The notes: generated by a model from the letters alone, not told the origin. A DNA stretch of 64,000 nt from Stakelama sediminis (GCF_014199335.1 NZ_JACIJI010000001.1:806001-870000); one strand, 5' to 3'. Positions 28,261-39,483 are shown, counted from the stretch's first letter. Numbers and translations: made by a program.

Positions 28261-29056
28261 GCATGACGGCGTAACCGACAGCAAGGCCGCCCTTCCCCGT
28301 ACCGGGAAGGGTGCCAGGGGTTCGCACCCGGCGCGCGCTGCAAAGGCGTCGCCGGAGAGCGGGCCTGTGCGTACCTGTATCCTGTCGCGGGAGGAAGCCC
28401 CGCGTGATGGCCTGATCCGGCTCGCACTGGCCCCCGACGGCATGGTGCTGCCCGATGTCCGTGCCAAAGCACCGGGACGCGGCGCATGGATCGGTGTTGC
28501 GCGCGACGAACTGGAAACCGCGATCGCCAAAGGGCGGTTGCGCGGTGCCTTGTCCCGTGCCTTCAAAACGGGCACGCTGACGATCCCCGACGACCTGCCC
28601 GCCCGAATCGAGGAGGCGCTGCAACGCAACGCGCTCGACCGGCTGGGACTGGAAGCGCGCGCGGGCAATCTGCTGACCGGCAGTGACCGGATCGTGCAGG
28701 CCGCGCGGGAAGGGCGGTTGCGCCTGCTGCTCCACGCATCGGATGCGGGCGCGGACGGCGCGGCAAAACTGGCACAGGCCTGGCGTGTCGGGTCCGATCG
28801 CGAAGGATCGGGACTTAGGGGATTGGCATTGCCGGTCACACGCACCATATTGTCTTTGGCCCTCGGCCGCGAAAATGTGGTACATGCCGGGCTGACCGAC
28901 GCCCAGGCGGCGAGACGAGTGCGTGAAGCACTTGACCGCTGGCTGCACTTTATCGGACCCGAACGCGTAAACGCACCTTGCGAAACCCGCCCGCAAGGCG
29001 CATCCGCGTTGGAACCGGAATCGCGGGCGACGAGCGAAGAAAACGAAGGATTTTAA
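28241..29056 (+). CDS. ylxR: YlxR (DUF448)-L7Ae fusion, RNA-binding
   Basis: A 271-residue protein that joins a YlxR/DUF448 domain (PVRTCILSREEAPRDGLIRLAL, then GRGAWIGVARDELE) to an L7Ae-like domain (LGLEARAGNLLTGSDRIVQAAREGRLRLLLHASDA). Both are RNA-binding folds; the arrangement between nusA and infB is standard in alphaproteobacteria. The start is a TTG with GGAGG six bases before, inside the nusA end. Residues ~15-40 before the YlxR domain are coded by a REP-like hairpin sequence, so this head may be acquired DNA. A GTG at 28367 would remove it. Confidence 0.85.
   Translation: MRTPTNEHDGVTDSKAALPRTGKGARGSHPARAAKASPESGPVRTCILSREEAPRDGLIRLALAPDGMVLPDVRAKAPGRGAWIGVARDELETAIAKGRLRGALSRAFKTGTLTIPDDLPARIEEALQRNALDRLGLEARAGNLLTGSDRIVQAAREGRLRLLLHASDAGADGAAKLAQAWRVGSDREGSGLRGLALPVTRTILSLALGRENVVHAGLTDAQAARRVREALDRWLHFIGPERVNAPCETRPQGASALEPESRATSEENEGF
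28290..28311 (+). repeat. REP-like hairpin inside ylxR 5' end
   Basis: CCCTTCCC (28290-28297) pairs with GGGAAGGG (28304-28311) around CGTACC. It resembles the CCTCCCCG-nnn-CGGGGAGG hairpin of the REP family in truB and the pnt operon, and is followed by a second GC-rich fold. Relation to that family is probable but not certain. Confidence 0.4.
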
Positions 29057-29063
29057 GTACCGG

Positions 29064-31757
<2,694 letters not shown>

Positions 31758-31781
31758 ACAAGTAACTCAGTAAGTTCTTGT
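31758..31781 (+). terminator. weak terminator or attenuator after infB
   Basis: ACAAG-(T)-AACT (31758-31767) pairs with AGTT-CTTGT (31773-31781) around CAGTA, with one bulged base, starting directly at the infB stop. A T-rich but interrupted stretch follows. It would partly separate infB from the downstream cassette. Confidence 0.4.
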
Positions 31782-31813
31782 TCTGTTCTCGCCTTGGTTC
31801 GCGAGTATGTTAT

Positions 31814-31849
31814 ACCTCCTTTCGGTCGCAACTGCGGCTGGAAGGAGGT
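31814..31849 (+). promoter_or_regulatory. Shine-Dalgarno-sequestering stem of the small peptide gene
   Basis: ACCTCCTT (31814-31821) is the exact complement of AAGGAGGT (31842-31849), the very strong ribosome site of the small peptide; an inner 5-bp stem (31825-31829/31834-31838, loop AACT) stacks inside. In the mRNA the ribosome site would be closed. Anti-SD leaders of this kind are known from type I toxin mRNAs; their role here is inference. Confidence 0.7.
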
Positions 31850-31856
31850 GAAGCCT

Positions 31857-31955
31857 ATGAACGCAAACGCTGTAGTACTGGCATTGAGTTTCGCGACGTT
31901 CGTCGTTGCGCTGCTCGCGCTGGTGGTGAAGCTCATTGAGCTGAAGCACAAGTAA
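31857..31955 (+). CDS. 32-residue holin-like hydrophobic peptide (putative type I toxin)
   Basis: ATG 31857, seven bases after AAGGAGGT, opens a 32-residue frame: MNANAVVLALS, a hydrophobic stretch FATFVVALLALVVKLI, and a charged end ELKHK, stop TAA. The pattern (polar start, Leu-x-Leu, F-x-x-F, ALL-x-LVV-x-L, basic tail) closely resembles the short 'putative holin-like toxin' peptides common in Firmicutes. Membrane-disrupting toxicity and an antisense antitoxin are inference from that family; no antitoxin RNA is proved. The closed ribosome site upstream and paired hairpins downstream support a regulated gene rather than chance. It is unusual in a sphingomonad and may be acquired. Confidence 0.65.
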   Translation: MNANAVVLALSFATFVVALLALVVKLIELKHK

Positions 31956-31963
31956 TGCCAAAC

Positions 31964-32031
31964 GGGGTCTCGGCGTTGCAGCGCCGGGGCCCTAATATAG
32001 TTTGAGCCCGGATGTTGCAGCATCCGGGCTC
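31964..32031. other. two tandem hairpins with identical TTGCAG loops
   Basis: Hairpin 1 (31964-31975/31982-31993) has a 12-bp stem with some G-U pairs on the + strand; hairpin 2 (32004-32014/32021-32031) has a perfect 11-bp stem. Both loops are TTGCAG, whose TGCA core is self-complementary, so the loops could kiss. Neither is followed by a long T-run. They lie just after the small peptide gene and could end its mRNA, or belong to an antisense RNA from the other strand. Confidence 0.65.
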
Positions 32032-32100
32032 AGAAGGTGGAAGCTCGAACACTCCCGCTGTAGTGACCCCTACATAAAGCAGAATCACTAAATTTTCAAT

Positions 32101-32499
32101 ATGCGCCAGAATAACGAAACCCCCGAAACCCAGTCCGTCCGCCTGTTGCGCGTGGGCGAGCAGGTGCGGCATGTGCTGTCGGCGATCCTGCAACGCGGCG
32201 ATGTGCATGACGAGACGCTGGCGAAACACATGGTCAGCATCACCGAAGTGCGCATGTCGCCCGACCTGCGCCATGCAACGGTGTTCGTGAAACCGCTGCT
32301 GGGTGAGGATGAGGAAGCGGTGCTGAAGGCACTCAGAACCAACACCGCCTATCTGCAACGCGAGGTCGCGCATCGCGTGCGGATGAAATATGCCGCGAAG
32401 CTCAAATTCCTCGCCGATGAAAGCTTTGAGGAAGGCAGCCGCATCGACCAGCTGCTGCGCGATCCGAAAGTGGCGCGAGACCTCGACGACGCCGAATAG
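32101..32499 (+). CDS. rbfA: 30S ribosome-binding factor A
   Basis: A 132-residue RbfA, a KH-fold factor for 16S rRNA maturation. [23 protein letters not shown] opens it, followed by [17 protein letters not shown] and [30 protein letters not shown], all family hallmarks. In related genomes it usually follows infB directly; here 343 bases with the small-peptide cassette intervene, so it may need its own promoter. Confidence 0.95.
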   Translation: MRQNNETPETQSVRLLRVGEQVRHVLSAILQRGDVHDETLAKHMVSITEVRMSPDLRHATVFVKPLLGEDEEAVLKALRTNTAYLQREVAHRVRMKYAAKLKFLADESFEEGSRIDQLLRDPKVARDLDDAE

Positions 32500-32506
32500 G
32501 GTTCGG

Positions 32507-32523
32507 GCTCAGGCCGCCTGAGC
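32507..32523. terminator. shared hairpin between rbfA and the convergent methyltransferase gene
   Basis: GCTCAGG (32507-32513) pairs with CCTGAGC (32517-32523) around CCG. It covers the last codons of the minus-strand gene and follows the rbfA stop by seven bases. There is no T-run, so termination is only suggested. Confidence 0.3.
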
Positions 32524-33333
32524 GGCTGCCGCGTCCTGCCGCTCGATAAGCTCAAGATAGTTGCGCAGCCGGTTATCCTCCAGCGTCTGCAGCAGCTTGT
32601 TCTGATGATAGGGCGCGATCATTTCGGCAAGCGCCGCCGACCAGCCTGCATCGATATCGAACAGCACGCCAAGGCCGAATACGCCGGGTACCTCGGCAAA
32701 GCCATATTCCGCGCCCGCGTCGAACTCGTCGGAGGCGAAATCCTCGATCGCGGTCAGCACGCCGTTGCGCGGCCCGCCCTCGTGCAGGGCAAAGGCGAAA
32801 TGCCCCATGCCGCGAAATCCTCGGTCGGGGCGCAGCGCACTGTTGCCCGGATTGCACCCGCCTTCATAGCTGAAGGGATGGCGGAACGCCTGCGGAATAC
32901 GGTCGGGCGCATAATATTGATCCCGCCGTCCGCTGGGCCAGCCGATATCGTGCAGAAAGGCCAGAAAGGGCTTGCCGTCGCGGCGACAGACATCGCGTAT
33001 CTGGCGCAATTCATTATAGACGGTGTACCAGTTATGATCGCCGTCGATGATCCAGGCATCGACGTCTTTCATTCCCGCAATGGCGTCCAGGCTCGGTTCC
33101 ATCACGTGCCGGACATGCGGATTTTCCGCGACCCAGTCGATAAATTCGGGTTTCGGTTCCGGGTCGATCGACACCAGTTGCCCGTCATGCGTGGCGCAAT
33201 GATTGGCGAGAAGTGTGGTCATGCCCCCGAATTCGGCACCGATTTCGACGATATTGCCCGCTTCCGCCAGTGCAAGCCCCGGCAGGATGATGTCGGAAAA
33301 TTCGGACATCGAATGGATCAGCAAATCGGTCAT
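32509..33333 (-). CDS. class I SAM-dependent methyltransferase-like protein
   Basis: A 274-residue Rossmann-type protein. The SAM motif NIVEIGAEFGGMTTLLA lies near residue 28, followed by LVSIDPEPK, DAWIIDGDHNWYTVYNELR (acidic loop with Asp-x-Asp-His) and LAFLHDIGWPSGRRD. This pattern is that of the Methyltransf_24 or cephalosporin hydroxylase-like group, which often modifies sugars or surface polysaccharide precursors. Substrate is unknown, and neighbours give no help. GGAAAG precedes the ATG. Confidence 0.75.
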   Translation of the reverse strand: MTDLLIHSMSEFSDIILPGLALAEAGNIVEIGAEFGGMTTLLANHCATHDGQLVSIDPEPKPEFIDWVAENPHVRHVMEPSLDAIAGMKDVDAWIIDGDHNWYTVYNELRQIRDVCRRDGKPFLAFLHDIGWPSGRRDQYYAPDRIPQAFRHPFSYEGGCNPGNSALRPDRGFRGMGHFAFALHEGGPRNGVLTAIEDFASDEFDAGAEYGFAEVPGVFGLGVLFDIDAGWSAALAEMIAPYHQNKLLQTLEDNRLRNYLELIERQDAAAAQAA

Positions 33334-33407
33334 CTTTCCACTTCCCTTCCCGTCGATCGGAACCCACCGACAGGGTGAACATGTTAAGGAAGTGGGTAAA
33401 ATATTCG

Positions 33408-33439
33408 TTAAAGAAGATGGACGGCAGTAAGCAGCCGTC
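33408..33439 (-). terminator. terminator of the DUF481 gene
   Basis: On the minus strand GACGGC and GCCGTC (33420-33425/33434-33439) form a 6-bp stem with an 8-base loop, followed by the T-rich CATCTTCTTT. It lies 14 bases after the DUF481 stop. Confidence 0.55.
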
Positions 33440-33453
33440 CGCCCCTCCGGCGA

Positions 33454-34359
33454 TCAGAACCCGTACACCAGCGTCAACCGGCTGAGCGTATTGGTCTTTT
33501 CCAGGTCGATCGGCGGATTGGTTTCATGATTGATCAGGAACGATGTCTGTAGCGACAGAGCACCGTTCAGTTTCATGGTCAGCGCCGTGGTCGAGGTCAA
33601 CGTACTGTCATGCGCCTGCGCGTAATAGGTCGCGTTTTCGCCGAAGGTGATGCCAGGGGCGATCTTCCATGAATAATCGACCGCCGCACGCCCCGCGAGC
33701 TCGTTCTGCGACTCTCCGGTAATATAGTTGGTCTGGCGCAGGGCCGGACCGCCTTCGAGGTCCAGAGTCATGTCCGGCTGCTTGATGACACTGTAGCCCA
33801 GACCGATATTCTCGCTGAACCGGCGGTTGAACCCGGCAAATCTGTTATTCTCCCAGCTTACCAGTCCCAGCGCATAGAAGCGGTCGGAGAATTTGTAATT
33901 CGCCTCATAGGACGCGAAATAGCGTTTCTGCGCGGTCTGCCCGTTTTGCCGGGCATAGTCGAACGTCGCGTTGATTGTATGCCGCCAGTGAATGCCGTTC
34001 TTGGTCAGATCCAGCCCCAGCGACAGGCCCTTGCTGCTGGTATTGCCGGTGGCGATCGACCCACCCGCCTGACCGTGGCCCTTCCAGCCCTCGAAGAAGC
34101 TCTGGCTGCGCAGCTTGGCAAGGCGTTTGGCCTCCACCTTGTTCTGAATAGACGCGACCATCGCATCGATTTCAGCAGCCGATTGCGGGTTGGTCTTCTT
34201 CGCAAGATCGGCAACCGTTTTCAGGGTCGCGGCATTGCCGGTATCGGCAGCCGCCTGAATCATCGCCGCCACCTTGTCGGGAATCTGATCCGCCTGTGCG
34301 GGAGACGTCGTCAACACGGCGACCATAGCCAGGCTGGTTCCGAACATCATTCGCTTCAC
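33454..34359 (-). CDS. DUF481 outer-membrane beta-barrel protein (YdiY-like)
   Basis: A 301-residue exported protein. MKRMMFGTSLAMVAVLTTSPAQA is a Sec signal; ~70 residues of helix (KVAAMIQAAADTGNAATLKTVADLAKK) follow, then the DUF481 barrel beginning FFEGWKGHGQAGGSIATGNTS with alternating beta strands (DRFYALGLVSWENNRFAG, NIGLGYSVI) and a terminal YGF, the aromatic end typical of outer-membrane barrels. Function of the family is unclear. GGGAGG lies seven bases before the start. It is a single-gene unit with its own terminator. Confidence 0.85.
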   Translation of the reverse strand: MKRMMFGTSLAMVAVLTTSPAQADQIPDKVAAMIQAAADTGNAATLKTVADLAKKTNPQSAAEIDAMVASIQNKVEAKRLAKLRSQSFFEGWKGHGQAGGSIATGNTSSKGLSLGLDLTKNGIHWRHTINATFDYARQNGQTAQKRYFASYEANYKFSDRFYALGLVSWENNRFAGFNRRFSENIGLGYSVIKQPDMTLDLEGGPALRQTNYITGESQNELAGRAAVDYSWKIAPGITFGENATYYAQAHDSTLTSTTALTMKLNGALSLQTSFLINHETNPPIDLEKTNTLSRLTLVYGF

Positions 34360-34504
34360 GCTTTACCTCCCTGTGCATGTCGGGCATTGCGATGCCCCCC
34401 CGGTGCTTGCCCGCGCTTGTGCATAATTCGGCCAGAGACGCAAATCGGCGGTCGCTGCGCAACGGGGCTGGATTTGCCGTGCGGACCGGGCGACAAGGGC
34501 GACG

Positions 34505-35104
34505 ATGGCAAAGCTTTATTTTTACTATGCGTCGATGAACGCGGGGAAATCGACCACGCTGCTACAGGCGGATTTCAACTATCGCGAACGCGGCATGACG
34601 ACGATGCTGTTCACCTCCGCGATCGACAACCGGGCGGGCAACGGCCGCATCGCCTCACGCATCGGGCTGGCGGCGGAAGCGCATGTCTTCGCGCCCGATA
34701 CCGATATGTTCGACACCATCGCCGGAAGGCACCGGGTGGAGCCGGTCGGGTGCGTGCTGGTCGATGAAGCCCAGTTCCTGACCGAGGCGCAGGTGGCGCA
34801 GATTGCGCGCGTCTGCGACGAACTCAACGTGCCGGTGCTCGCCTATGGCCTGCGCACGGATTTTCAGGGCGCGTTATTTCCCGGTGCGGCGCGCCTGCTC
34901 GCCATTGCCGATGCGCTGGTCGAGCTCAAATCGGTATGCCGGTGCGGGCGCAAGGCGACGATGAACCTGCGCGTCGATGCCGAAGGCCGTGCGGTGGCGC
35001 AGGGCGCGCAGACCGAAATCGGCGGTAATGACCGCTATGTGGCGCTGTGCCGCAAGCATTTTATTGCAGCGCTTGGGGGATATTCCGAGGCAGATATGCG
35101 TTGA
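34505..35104 (+). CDS. tdk: thymidine kinase
   Basis: A 199-residue type II thymidine kinase for deoxythymidine salvage. Walker A YYASMNAGKST is near residue 8, the Walker B-like CVLVDEAQFLTEAQV near residue 80, the substrate lasso YGLRTDFQGALFPGA after it, and a zinc-binding pair CRCGRKA with a later Cys (ALCRKHF). Length matches bacterial Tdk. The downstream secreted-protein gene begins 27 bases later. Confidence 0.93.
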   Translation: MAKLYFYYASMNAGKSTTLLQADFNYRERGMTTMLFTSAIDNRAGNGRIASRIGLAAEAHVFAPDTDMFDTIAGRHRVEPVGCVLVDEAQFLTEAQVAQIARVCDELNVPVLAYGLRTDFQGALFPGAARLLAIADALVELKSVCRCGRKATMNLRVDAEGRAVAQGAQTEIGGNDRYVALCRKHFIAALGGYSEADMR

Positions 35105-35131
35105 GATGATATAACAAGGAAAGGTGTCGTC

Positions 35132-35554
35132 ATGCTCGCATTACTTCTTGCGGCCGCTGCGACAGCAACGACCGCCACCCCCGCCCCGCCCGCCATGCAG
35201 TCCGCTGCAAAACCCGCCATCGTCCGAACCAAGGACGGTCGCGTCGTCGGTCGCGAGACCACCATCCCCTTTGCCAGTCAGCAGGGCCTGTATAGCTGGA
35301 CCGCCGGACCGACGGACAGTTCCGTCTATGTTCAGGACAATTTCGGCAAATGGTATCTGGTGAAGATGGCCGGGCCGTGCATGATGAACAATATCGGCAT
35401 CGGTCTTGCCTATTCGACCGGCCCCACCGGATCGTTCGGACCATTTTCGAAAATCTATTCGACAGAACCGCCGCATATGAGCTGCCCGGTAATCAGCGTG
35501 ACCAACGCGCTGCCGCCTGCCTCCCACCGCAAGGACCGGAAAGAAAAGAGCTGA
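35132..35554 (+). CDS. small exported protein, DUF6491-like
   Basis: A 140-residue protein with an N-terminal hydrophobic export signal (MLALLLAAAATATTATPAPP), then a compact domain with YSWTAGPTDSSVYVQDNFGKWYLVKMAGPC and a later CPVISVT. The W-x(n)-V-x-D-x-x-G-x-W-Y-L-V-x-x-A-x-x-C pattern resembles DUF6491 proteins seen in sphingomonads. The two Cys could form a disulfide. AAGGAAAGG lies before the ATG. Function is unknown. Confidence 0.65.
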   Translation: MLALLLAAAATATTATPAPPAMQSAAKPAIVRTKDGRVVGRETTIPFASQQGLYSWTAGPTDSSVYVQDNFGKWYLVKMAGPCMMNNIGIGLAYSTGPTGSFGPFSKIYSTEPPHMSCPVISVTNALPPASHRKDRKEKS

Positions 35555-35625
35555 TCGTTCCATAGCGCACCTCGCTGGCGGGGCCGGTTGCCGATGCGCC
35601 TCCGGTTCCGCTATGCGCCGCGGCC

Positions 35626-36621
35626 ATGCATGGCTGGATCATTCTCGACAAGCCGGTGGGCCTCGGTTCCACACAGGCGGTAAGCGCGGTCAAGCGCGCG
35701 CTGCGCGACGGCGGCTATCCGAAACGCAAGGTCGGCCATGGCGGGACACTCGATCCGCTGGCATCGGGCGTGCTGCCGGTCGCGGTGGGCGAGGCGACGA
35801 AGCTGGCGGGCAGGATGCTCGACAGCGACAAGGTGTACGAATTCACGATCCGCTTCGGCGAACAGACCGATACGCTGGATACGGAAGGACAGGTGATCGC
35901 AACCAGCGATAGCCGCCCGACCTTTGACGCGGTGGAAAAGGTTCTGTCGCAATTCACGGGTGCCGTCGATCAGATGCCGCCCGCCTTTTCCGCGCTGAAA
36001 GTCGACGGGAAACGCGCCTATGACCTCGCGCGCAAAGGCGAAGCAGTCGAACTGGCACCGCGTCGCGTGACGGTACATTCGCTTCATTCCTCCCCGGCAC
36101 GGGGAGGGGAACAGCCGCGAAGCGGTGGTGGAGGGGGTTTACCCCTTGGCGATACACCTGACGAGCCCCCCCTCCACCAGCCTGCGGCTGGTCCCCCTCC
36201 CCGTACCGGGGAAGAATTGGAAACAGCCACGCTGGTTGCCCATGTCTCCAAGGGCACCTATATCAGAAGCCTCGCGCGCGACATCGCGCTGGCGCTGGGT
36301 ACGGTCGGGCATGTCACCATGCTTCGCCGGATCAAGGCGGGTCCGTTCGACCTGCAATCTGCGATTTCGCTGGACAAACTGGCCGAAATGGCTAAGGCCC
36401 GCGCACTTGAAGACATTTCTCTGCCGCTGACGGCGGGGCTGGACGACATCCCGGCTCTACCCGTCACCCCCGATCAGGCAGGGCTGCTCCGTCAGGGGCG
36501 GGTCTTGATCGGGATTGCCGCCGACGATGGCCCCGCTTTTGCGATGCTGGACGATGTACCGGTCGCGCTTGTCCGGGTCGAGGACCGACAGGTCCGGGTC
36601 GAACGCGGGTTTAATCTATAA
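35626..36621 (+). CDS. truB: tRNA pseudouridine-55 synthase with an in-frame REP insertion
   Basis: A 331-residue TruB making pseudouridine 55 in the tRNA T loop. The opening [21 protein letters not shown], the catalytic [18 protein letters not shown] (Asp), [39 protein letters not shown] and [14 protein letters not shown] are all kept. Between RRVTVHSL and the strand leading to SKGTYIR lies a ~43-residue Gly/Pro-rich stretch coded by an inverted REP pair (36088-36215), absent from ordinary TruB. The frame is preserved on both sides, so the enzyme is probably active with a surface loop. It leads truB-rpsO-pnp. Confidence 0.93.
   Translation: MHGWIILDKPVGLGSTQAVSAVKRALRDGGYPKRKVGHGGTLDPLASGVLPVAVGEATKLAGRMLDSDKVYEFTIRFGEQTDTLDTEGQVIATSDSRPTFDAVEKVLSQFTGAVDQMPPAFSALKVDGKRAYDLARKGEAVELAPRRVTVHSLHSSPARGGEQPRSGGGGGLPLGDTPDEPPLHQPAAGPPPRTGEELETATLVAHVSKGTYIRSLARDIALALGTVGHVTMLRRIKAGPFDLQSAISLDKLAEMAKARALEDISLPLTAGLDDIPALPVTPDQAGLLRQGRVLIGIAADDGPAFAMLDDVPVALVRVEDRQVRVERGFNL
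36088..36215. repeat. REP doublet (inverted pair) inserted in frame in truB
   Basis: Left copy 36088-36137 has hairpin CCTCCCCG-GCA-CGGGGAGG (36089-36107), a second GC-rich fold and GGTGGAGGGGG. Right copy 36168-36215 is the inverse: CCCCCTCCACC, hairpin ACCAGCC-TGC-GGCTGGT (36176-36192), then CCTCCCCG-TAC-CGGGGAAG. About 28 bases separate them. The same two-hairpin unit flanks the DUF559 gene near 48.7 kb. Confidence 0.85.
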
Positions 36622-36644
36622 GCCATGATGTCGAAGGAAAATAC

Positions 36645-36914
36645 ATGTCGATTACGCAGGAGCGCAAGGAAGCGCTGATCAAGGAACATGGCCGCGCCGA
36701 CGGCGACACCGGTTCCACCGAAGTTCAGGTCGCGATCCTGACCGAGCGCATTGCCAATCTGACCGAGCATTTCAAGACCCACGCCAAGGATAACCATTCG
36801 CGTCGCGGTCTGCTGATGCTGGTCAACAAGCGCCGCAGCCTTCTCAACTATCTGAAGAAGACGGATGCGGGTCGCTATTCCGATCTCATCGCGAAGCTGG
36901 GTCTTCGCAAATAA
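36645..36914 (+). CDS. rpsO: 30S ribosomal protein S15
   Basis: An 89-residue S15, exactly the family length: [20 protein letters not shown], then [24 protein letters not shown], the rRNA-binding [23 protein letters not shown], and a C-terminal basic end. It binds 16S rRNA early in 30S assembly. It lies 23 bases after truB and is followed by a strong terminator, matching the classic truB-rpsO-pnp order. Confidence 0.97.
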   Translation: MSITQERKEALIKEHGRADGDTGSTEVQVAILTERIANLTEHFKTHAKDNHSRRGLLMLVNKRRSLLNYLKKTDAGRYSDLIAKLGLRK

Positions 36915-36920
36915 CACCGG

Positions 36921-36947
36921 ACGGCCCCCGCTGCGGGGCCGTTCTTT
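36921..36947 (+). terminator. rpsO terminator
   Basis: ACGGCCCC (36921-36928) pairs with GGGGCCGT (36935-36942), 6-base loop, followed by TCTTT. It sits six bases after the rpsO stop, as in the rpsO-pnp arrangement of other proteobacteria. Confidence 0.85.
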
Positions 36948-37076
36948 CATGTGCGTATCATAAACACACGATACGCCCGTTACGATCCACCGACAGGGCC
37001 GGATCGGCACATAAGACAGGAACGCGGGGGCAATCCGGCCTTGGCGTTCAACCGGGGCCGGACGCGCCCCGAACCG

Positions 37077-37096
37077 TGCGGACCGGCTAGTCCGCA
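37077..37096 (+). promoter_or_regulatory. pnp leader hairpin
   Basis: TGCGGAC (37077-37083) pairs exactly with GTCCGCA (37090-37096), loop CGGCTA, 46 bases before the pnp start. In E. coli a leader stem-loop cut by RNase III lets PNPase repress its own mRNA; a similar role here is inference. The other ~130 bases of this gap show GC-rich fragments but no gene. Confidence 0.45.
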
Positions 37097-37142
37097 AATA
37101 GCTGCCCCGGCGGCATAGGGTCGCCGGTGAAAAGGAATATCC

Positions 37143-39428
37143 ATGTTTAATATGAAAAAGGTAGAAATGGAGTGGGGCGGACAGACCCTCACTCTGGAAA
37201 CCGGCCGCGTCGCCCGTCAGGCCGATGGTGCGGTCCTCGCAACCCTCGGCGAAACGGTCGTGCTGTGCGCCGTCACCGCCGCCAAGTCGGTCAAGGAAGG
37301 GCAGGACTTCTTTCCGCTGACCGTCCATTATCAGGAAAAATTCTCGTCGGCCGGGCGCATCCCCGGTGGCTTCTTCAAGCGTGAGCGCGGCGCCACCGAA
37401 AAGGAAACGCTGACCAGCCGTCTGATCGACCGTCCGGTCCGCCCGCTCTTCCCCGAAGGTTTCTACAACGAAATCAACGTCATCTGTCAGGTTCTCTCCT
37501 ATGATGGCGAGAATGAGCCCGACATCGTCGCGATGATCGCGGCGTCGGCGGCGCTGACCATTTCGGGCGTGCCGTTCATGGGTCCGATCGCCGGTGCGCG
37601 CGTCGGCTATGCGGACGGCGAATATGTCCTCAACCCGACCATGGCCGAAGCGGCCGAGGGCGATCTCGACCTCGTCGTTGCCGGGACCGGCAATGCCGTG
37701 ATGATGGTCGAATCCGAAGCCAATGAGCTGTCGGAAGAGGTGATGCTGGGCGGCGTGATGTTCGCGCATGCCGAGATCAAGAAGGTCGTGAACCTGATCA
37801 TCGACCTCGCCGAACAGGCCGCCAAGGAGCCGTGGGAAATCGCCGACAAGGGCGACCAGTCGGCGCTGAAGGCGAAGATCAAGGATCTGGTCGGCAGCGA
37901 CATCGCCGCCGCCTACAAGAAGACCGACAAGTCCGAACGTTCGGCCGCGCTGAACGAAGCCCGCGCCAAGGTGAAGACCGCCTTTGCCGAGGCCGAGGGT
38001 CAGGAACAGATGGCCGCCGGCAAGATGCTCAAGAAGCTTGAGGCCGAAATCGTCCGCGGTGCGATCCTGAAGGACGGCAGCCGTATCGACGGCCGCAATA
38101 CGAAGCAGGTCCGCCCGATCGAGGCGATGGTCCACTTCCTGCCGCGCACCCATGGTTCGGCGCTGTTCACCCGCGGTGAAACGCAGGCGATCTGCACGAC
38201 CACGCTGGGTACCAAGGACAGCGAGCAGATGATCGACGGGCTGGAAGGCCTGACCTATTCGCACTTCATGCTGCACTATAACTTCCCGCCCTATTCGGTC
38301 GGCGAAGTCGGCCGCTTCGGCGCGCCGGGCCGTCGTGAGATCGGCCATGGCAAGCTGGCGTGGCGTGCGCTGCACCGCGTGCTGCCGTCGAAGGAAGAGT
38401 TCCCCTATACCATCCGCGTGCTGTCCGACATCACCGAATCCAACGGCTCTTCGTCGATGGCGACGGTATGCGGCGGTTCGCTGTCGATGATGGACGCGGG
38501 CGTTCCGCTGAAGCGTCCGGTGTCGGGCATCGCCATGGGCCTGATCCTGGAAGGCGACGAGTTCGCCATCCTGTCGGACATTCTCGGCGACGAGGATCAC
38601 CTCGGCGATATGGACTTCAAGGTTGCGGGCACCAGCGAGGGCATCACTTCGCTGCAGATGGACATCAAGGTCGCCGGTATTACCGAGGAGATCATGAAGG
38701 TCGCGCTGGCTCAGGCAAACGAAGGTCGCGCGCACATCCTCGGCGAAATGGCCAAGGCGCTCGATCACACCCGTGAAGAGCTGTCCGCACACGCACCGCG
38801 TATCGAAACGATGCAGATCGACAAATCGAAGATCCGCGACGTCATCGGCACGGGCGGCAAGGTCATCCGCGAAATCGTCGCGGAAACCGGCGCCAAGGTC
38901 GATATCGACGATGAAGGCGTCATCAAGGTGTCCTCGTCCGACCTGTCGCAGATCGAAGCGGCGATGAACTGGATCAAGGGCATCGTCGAAGAACCGGAAG
39001 TCGGCAAGATCTACACCGGCAAGGTAGTCAATCTGGTCGATTTCGGAGCGTTCGTGAACTTCATGGGCGGCAAGGACGGTCTCGTCCACGTTTCCGAAAT
39101 CAAGAATGAGCGCGTCGAAAAGGTTGCCGACGAACTGTCCGAGGGTCAGGAAGTCAAGGTCAAGGTGCTGGAGATCGATCCGCGCGGCAAGGTTCGCCTG
39201 TCGATGCGCGTCGTTGATCAGGAAACCGGCGAGGAACTGGAAGACACCCGTCCGCCGCGCGAACCGCGTGGCGATCGCGGGGATCGTCCCCGTCGCGACC
39301 GGGGCGACCGCGGTGATCGCGGCGGCCGTCGCGATCGCGGACCGCGTCGCGATCGCGGTGAGCGTTCGGAAAAGAAGGATGACGACGGCGGCGATATCGG
39401 CCTGCCGTCCTTCATCACCGAAGACTGA
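37143..39428 (+). CDS. pnp: polyribonucleotide nucleotidyltransferase (PNPase)
   Basis: A 761-residue PNPase, the phosphorolytic 3'-5' exoribonuclease of the degradosome. It has two RNase PH domains (first: [20 protein letters not shown]; second: [15 protein letters not shown] with [21 protein letters not shown]), a linking helical domain, a KH domain ([20 protein letters not shown]) and an S1 domain ([22 protein letters not shown]). The tail is a run of Arg-Gly-Asp repeats (DRGDRGG and similar), probably for RNA or protein contact. AAAAGGA precedes the ATG. Confidence 0.97.
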   Translation: MFNMKKVEMEWGGQTLTLETGRVARQADGAVLATLGETVVLCAVTAAKSVKEGQDFFPLTVHYQEKFSSAGRIPGGFFKRERGATEKETLTSRLIDRPVRPLFPEGFYNEINVICQVLSYDGENEPDIVAMIAASAALTISGVPFMGPIAGARVGYADGEYVLNPTMAEAAEGDLDLVVAGTGNAVMMVESEANELSEEVMLGGVMFAHAEIKKVVNLIIDLAEQAAKEPWEIADKGDQSALKAKIKDLVGSDIAAAYKKTDKSERSAALNEARAKVKTAFAEAEGQEQMAAGKMLKKLEAEIVRGAILKDGSRIDGRNTKQVRPIEAMVHFLPRTHGSALFTRGETQAICTTTLGTKDSEQMIDGLEGLTYSHFMLHYNFPPYSVGEVGRFGAPGRREIGHGKLAWRALHRVLPSKEEFPYTIRVLSDITESNGSSSMATVCGGSLSMMDAGVPLKRPVSGIAMGLILEGDEFAILSDILGDEDHLGDMDFKVAGTSEGITSLQMDIKVAGITEEIMKVALAQANEGRAHILGEMAKALDHTREELSAHAPRIETMQIDKSKIRDVIGTGGKVIREIVAETGAKVDIDDEGVIKVSSSDLSQIEAAMNWIKGIVEEPEVGKIYTGKVVNLVDFGAFVNFMGGKDGLVHVSEIKNERVEKVADELSEGQEVKVKVLEIDPRGKVRLSMRVVDQETGEELEDTRPPREPRGDRGDRPRRDRGDRGDRGGRRDRGPRRDRGERSEKKDDDGGDIGLPSFITED

Positions 39429-39451
39429 TCGCGAACAGACCGATCCGTTCG

Positions 39452-39483
39452 AAAGGGGAGCCTTAACCGGCTCCCCTTTTTTT
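39452..39483 (+). terminator. pnp terminator
   Basis: An 11-bp perfect stem (39452-39462/39469-39479), loop TTAACC, with a run of seven T residues from 39477. It is the strongest terminator in the window. Confidence 0.93.

Noticed and set aside
39301-39370. Tandem GATCGCGG/CGACCGGGG-like repeats at the pnp 3' end
   Set aside because: These are codons for the Arg-Gly-Asp tail of PNPase, not a CRISPR or tandem-repeat locus.
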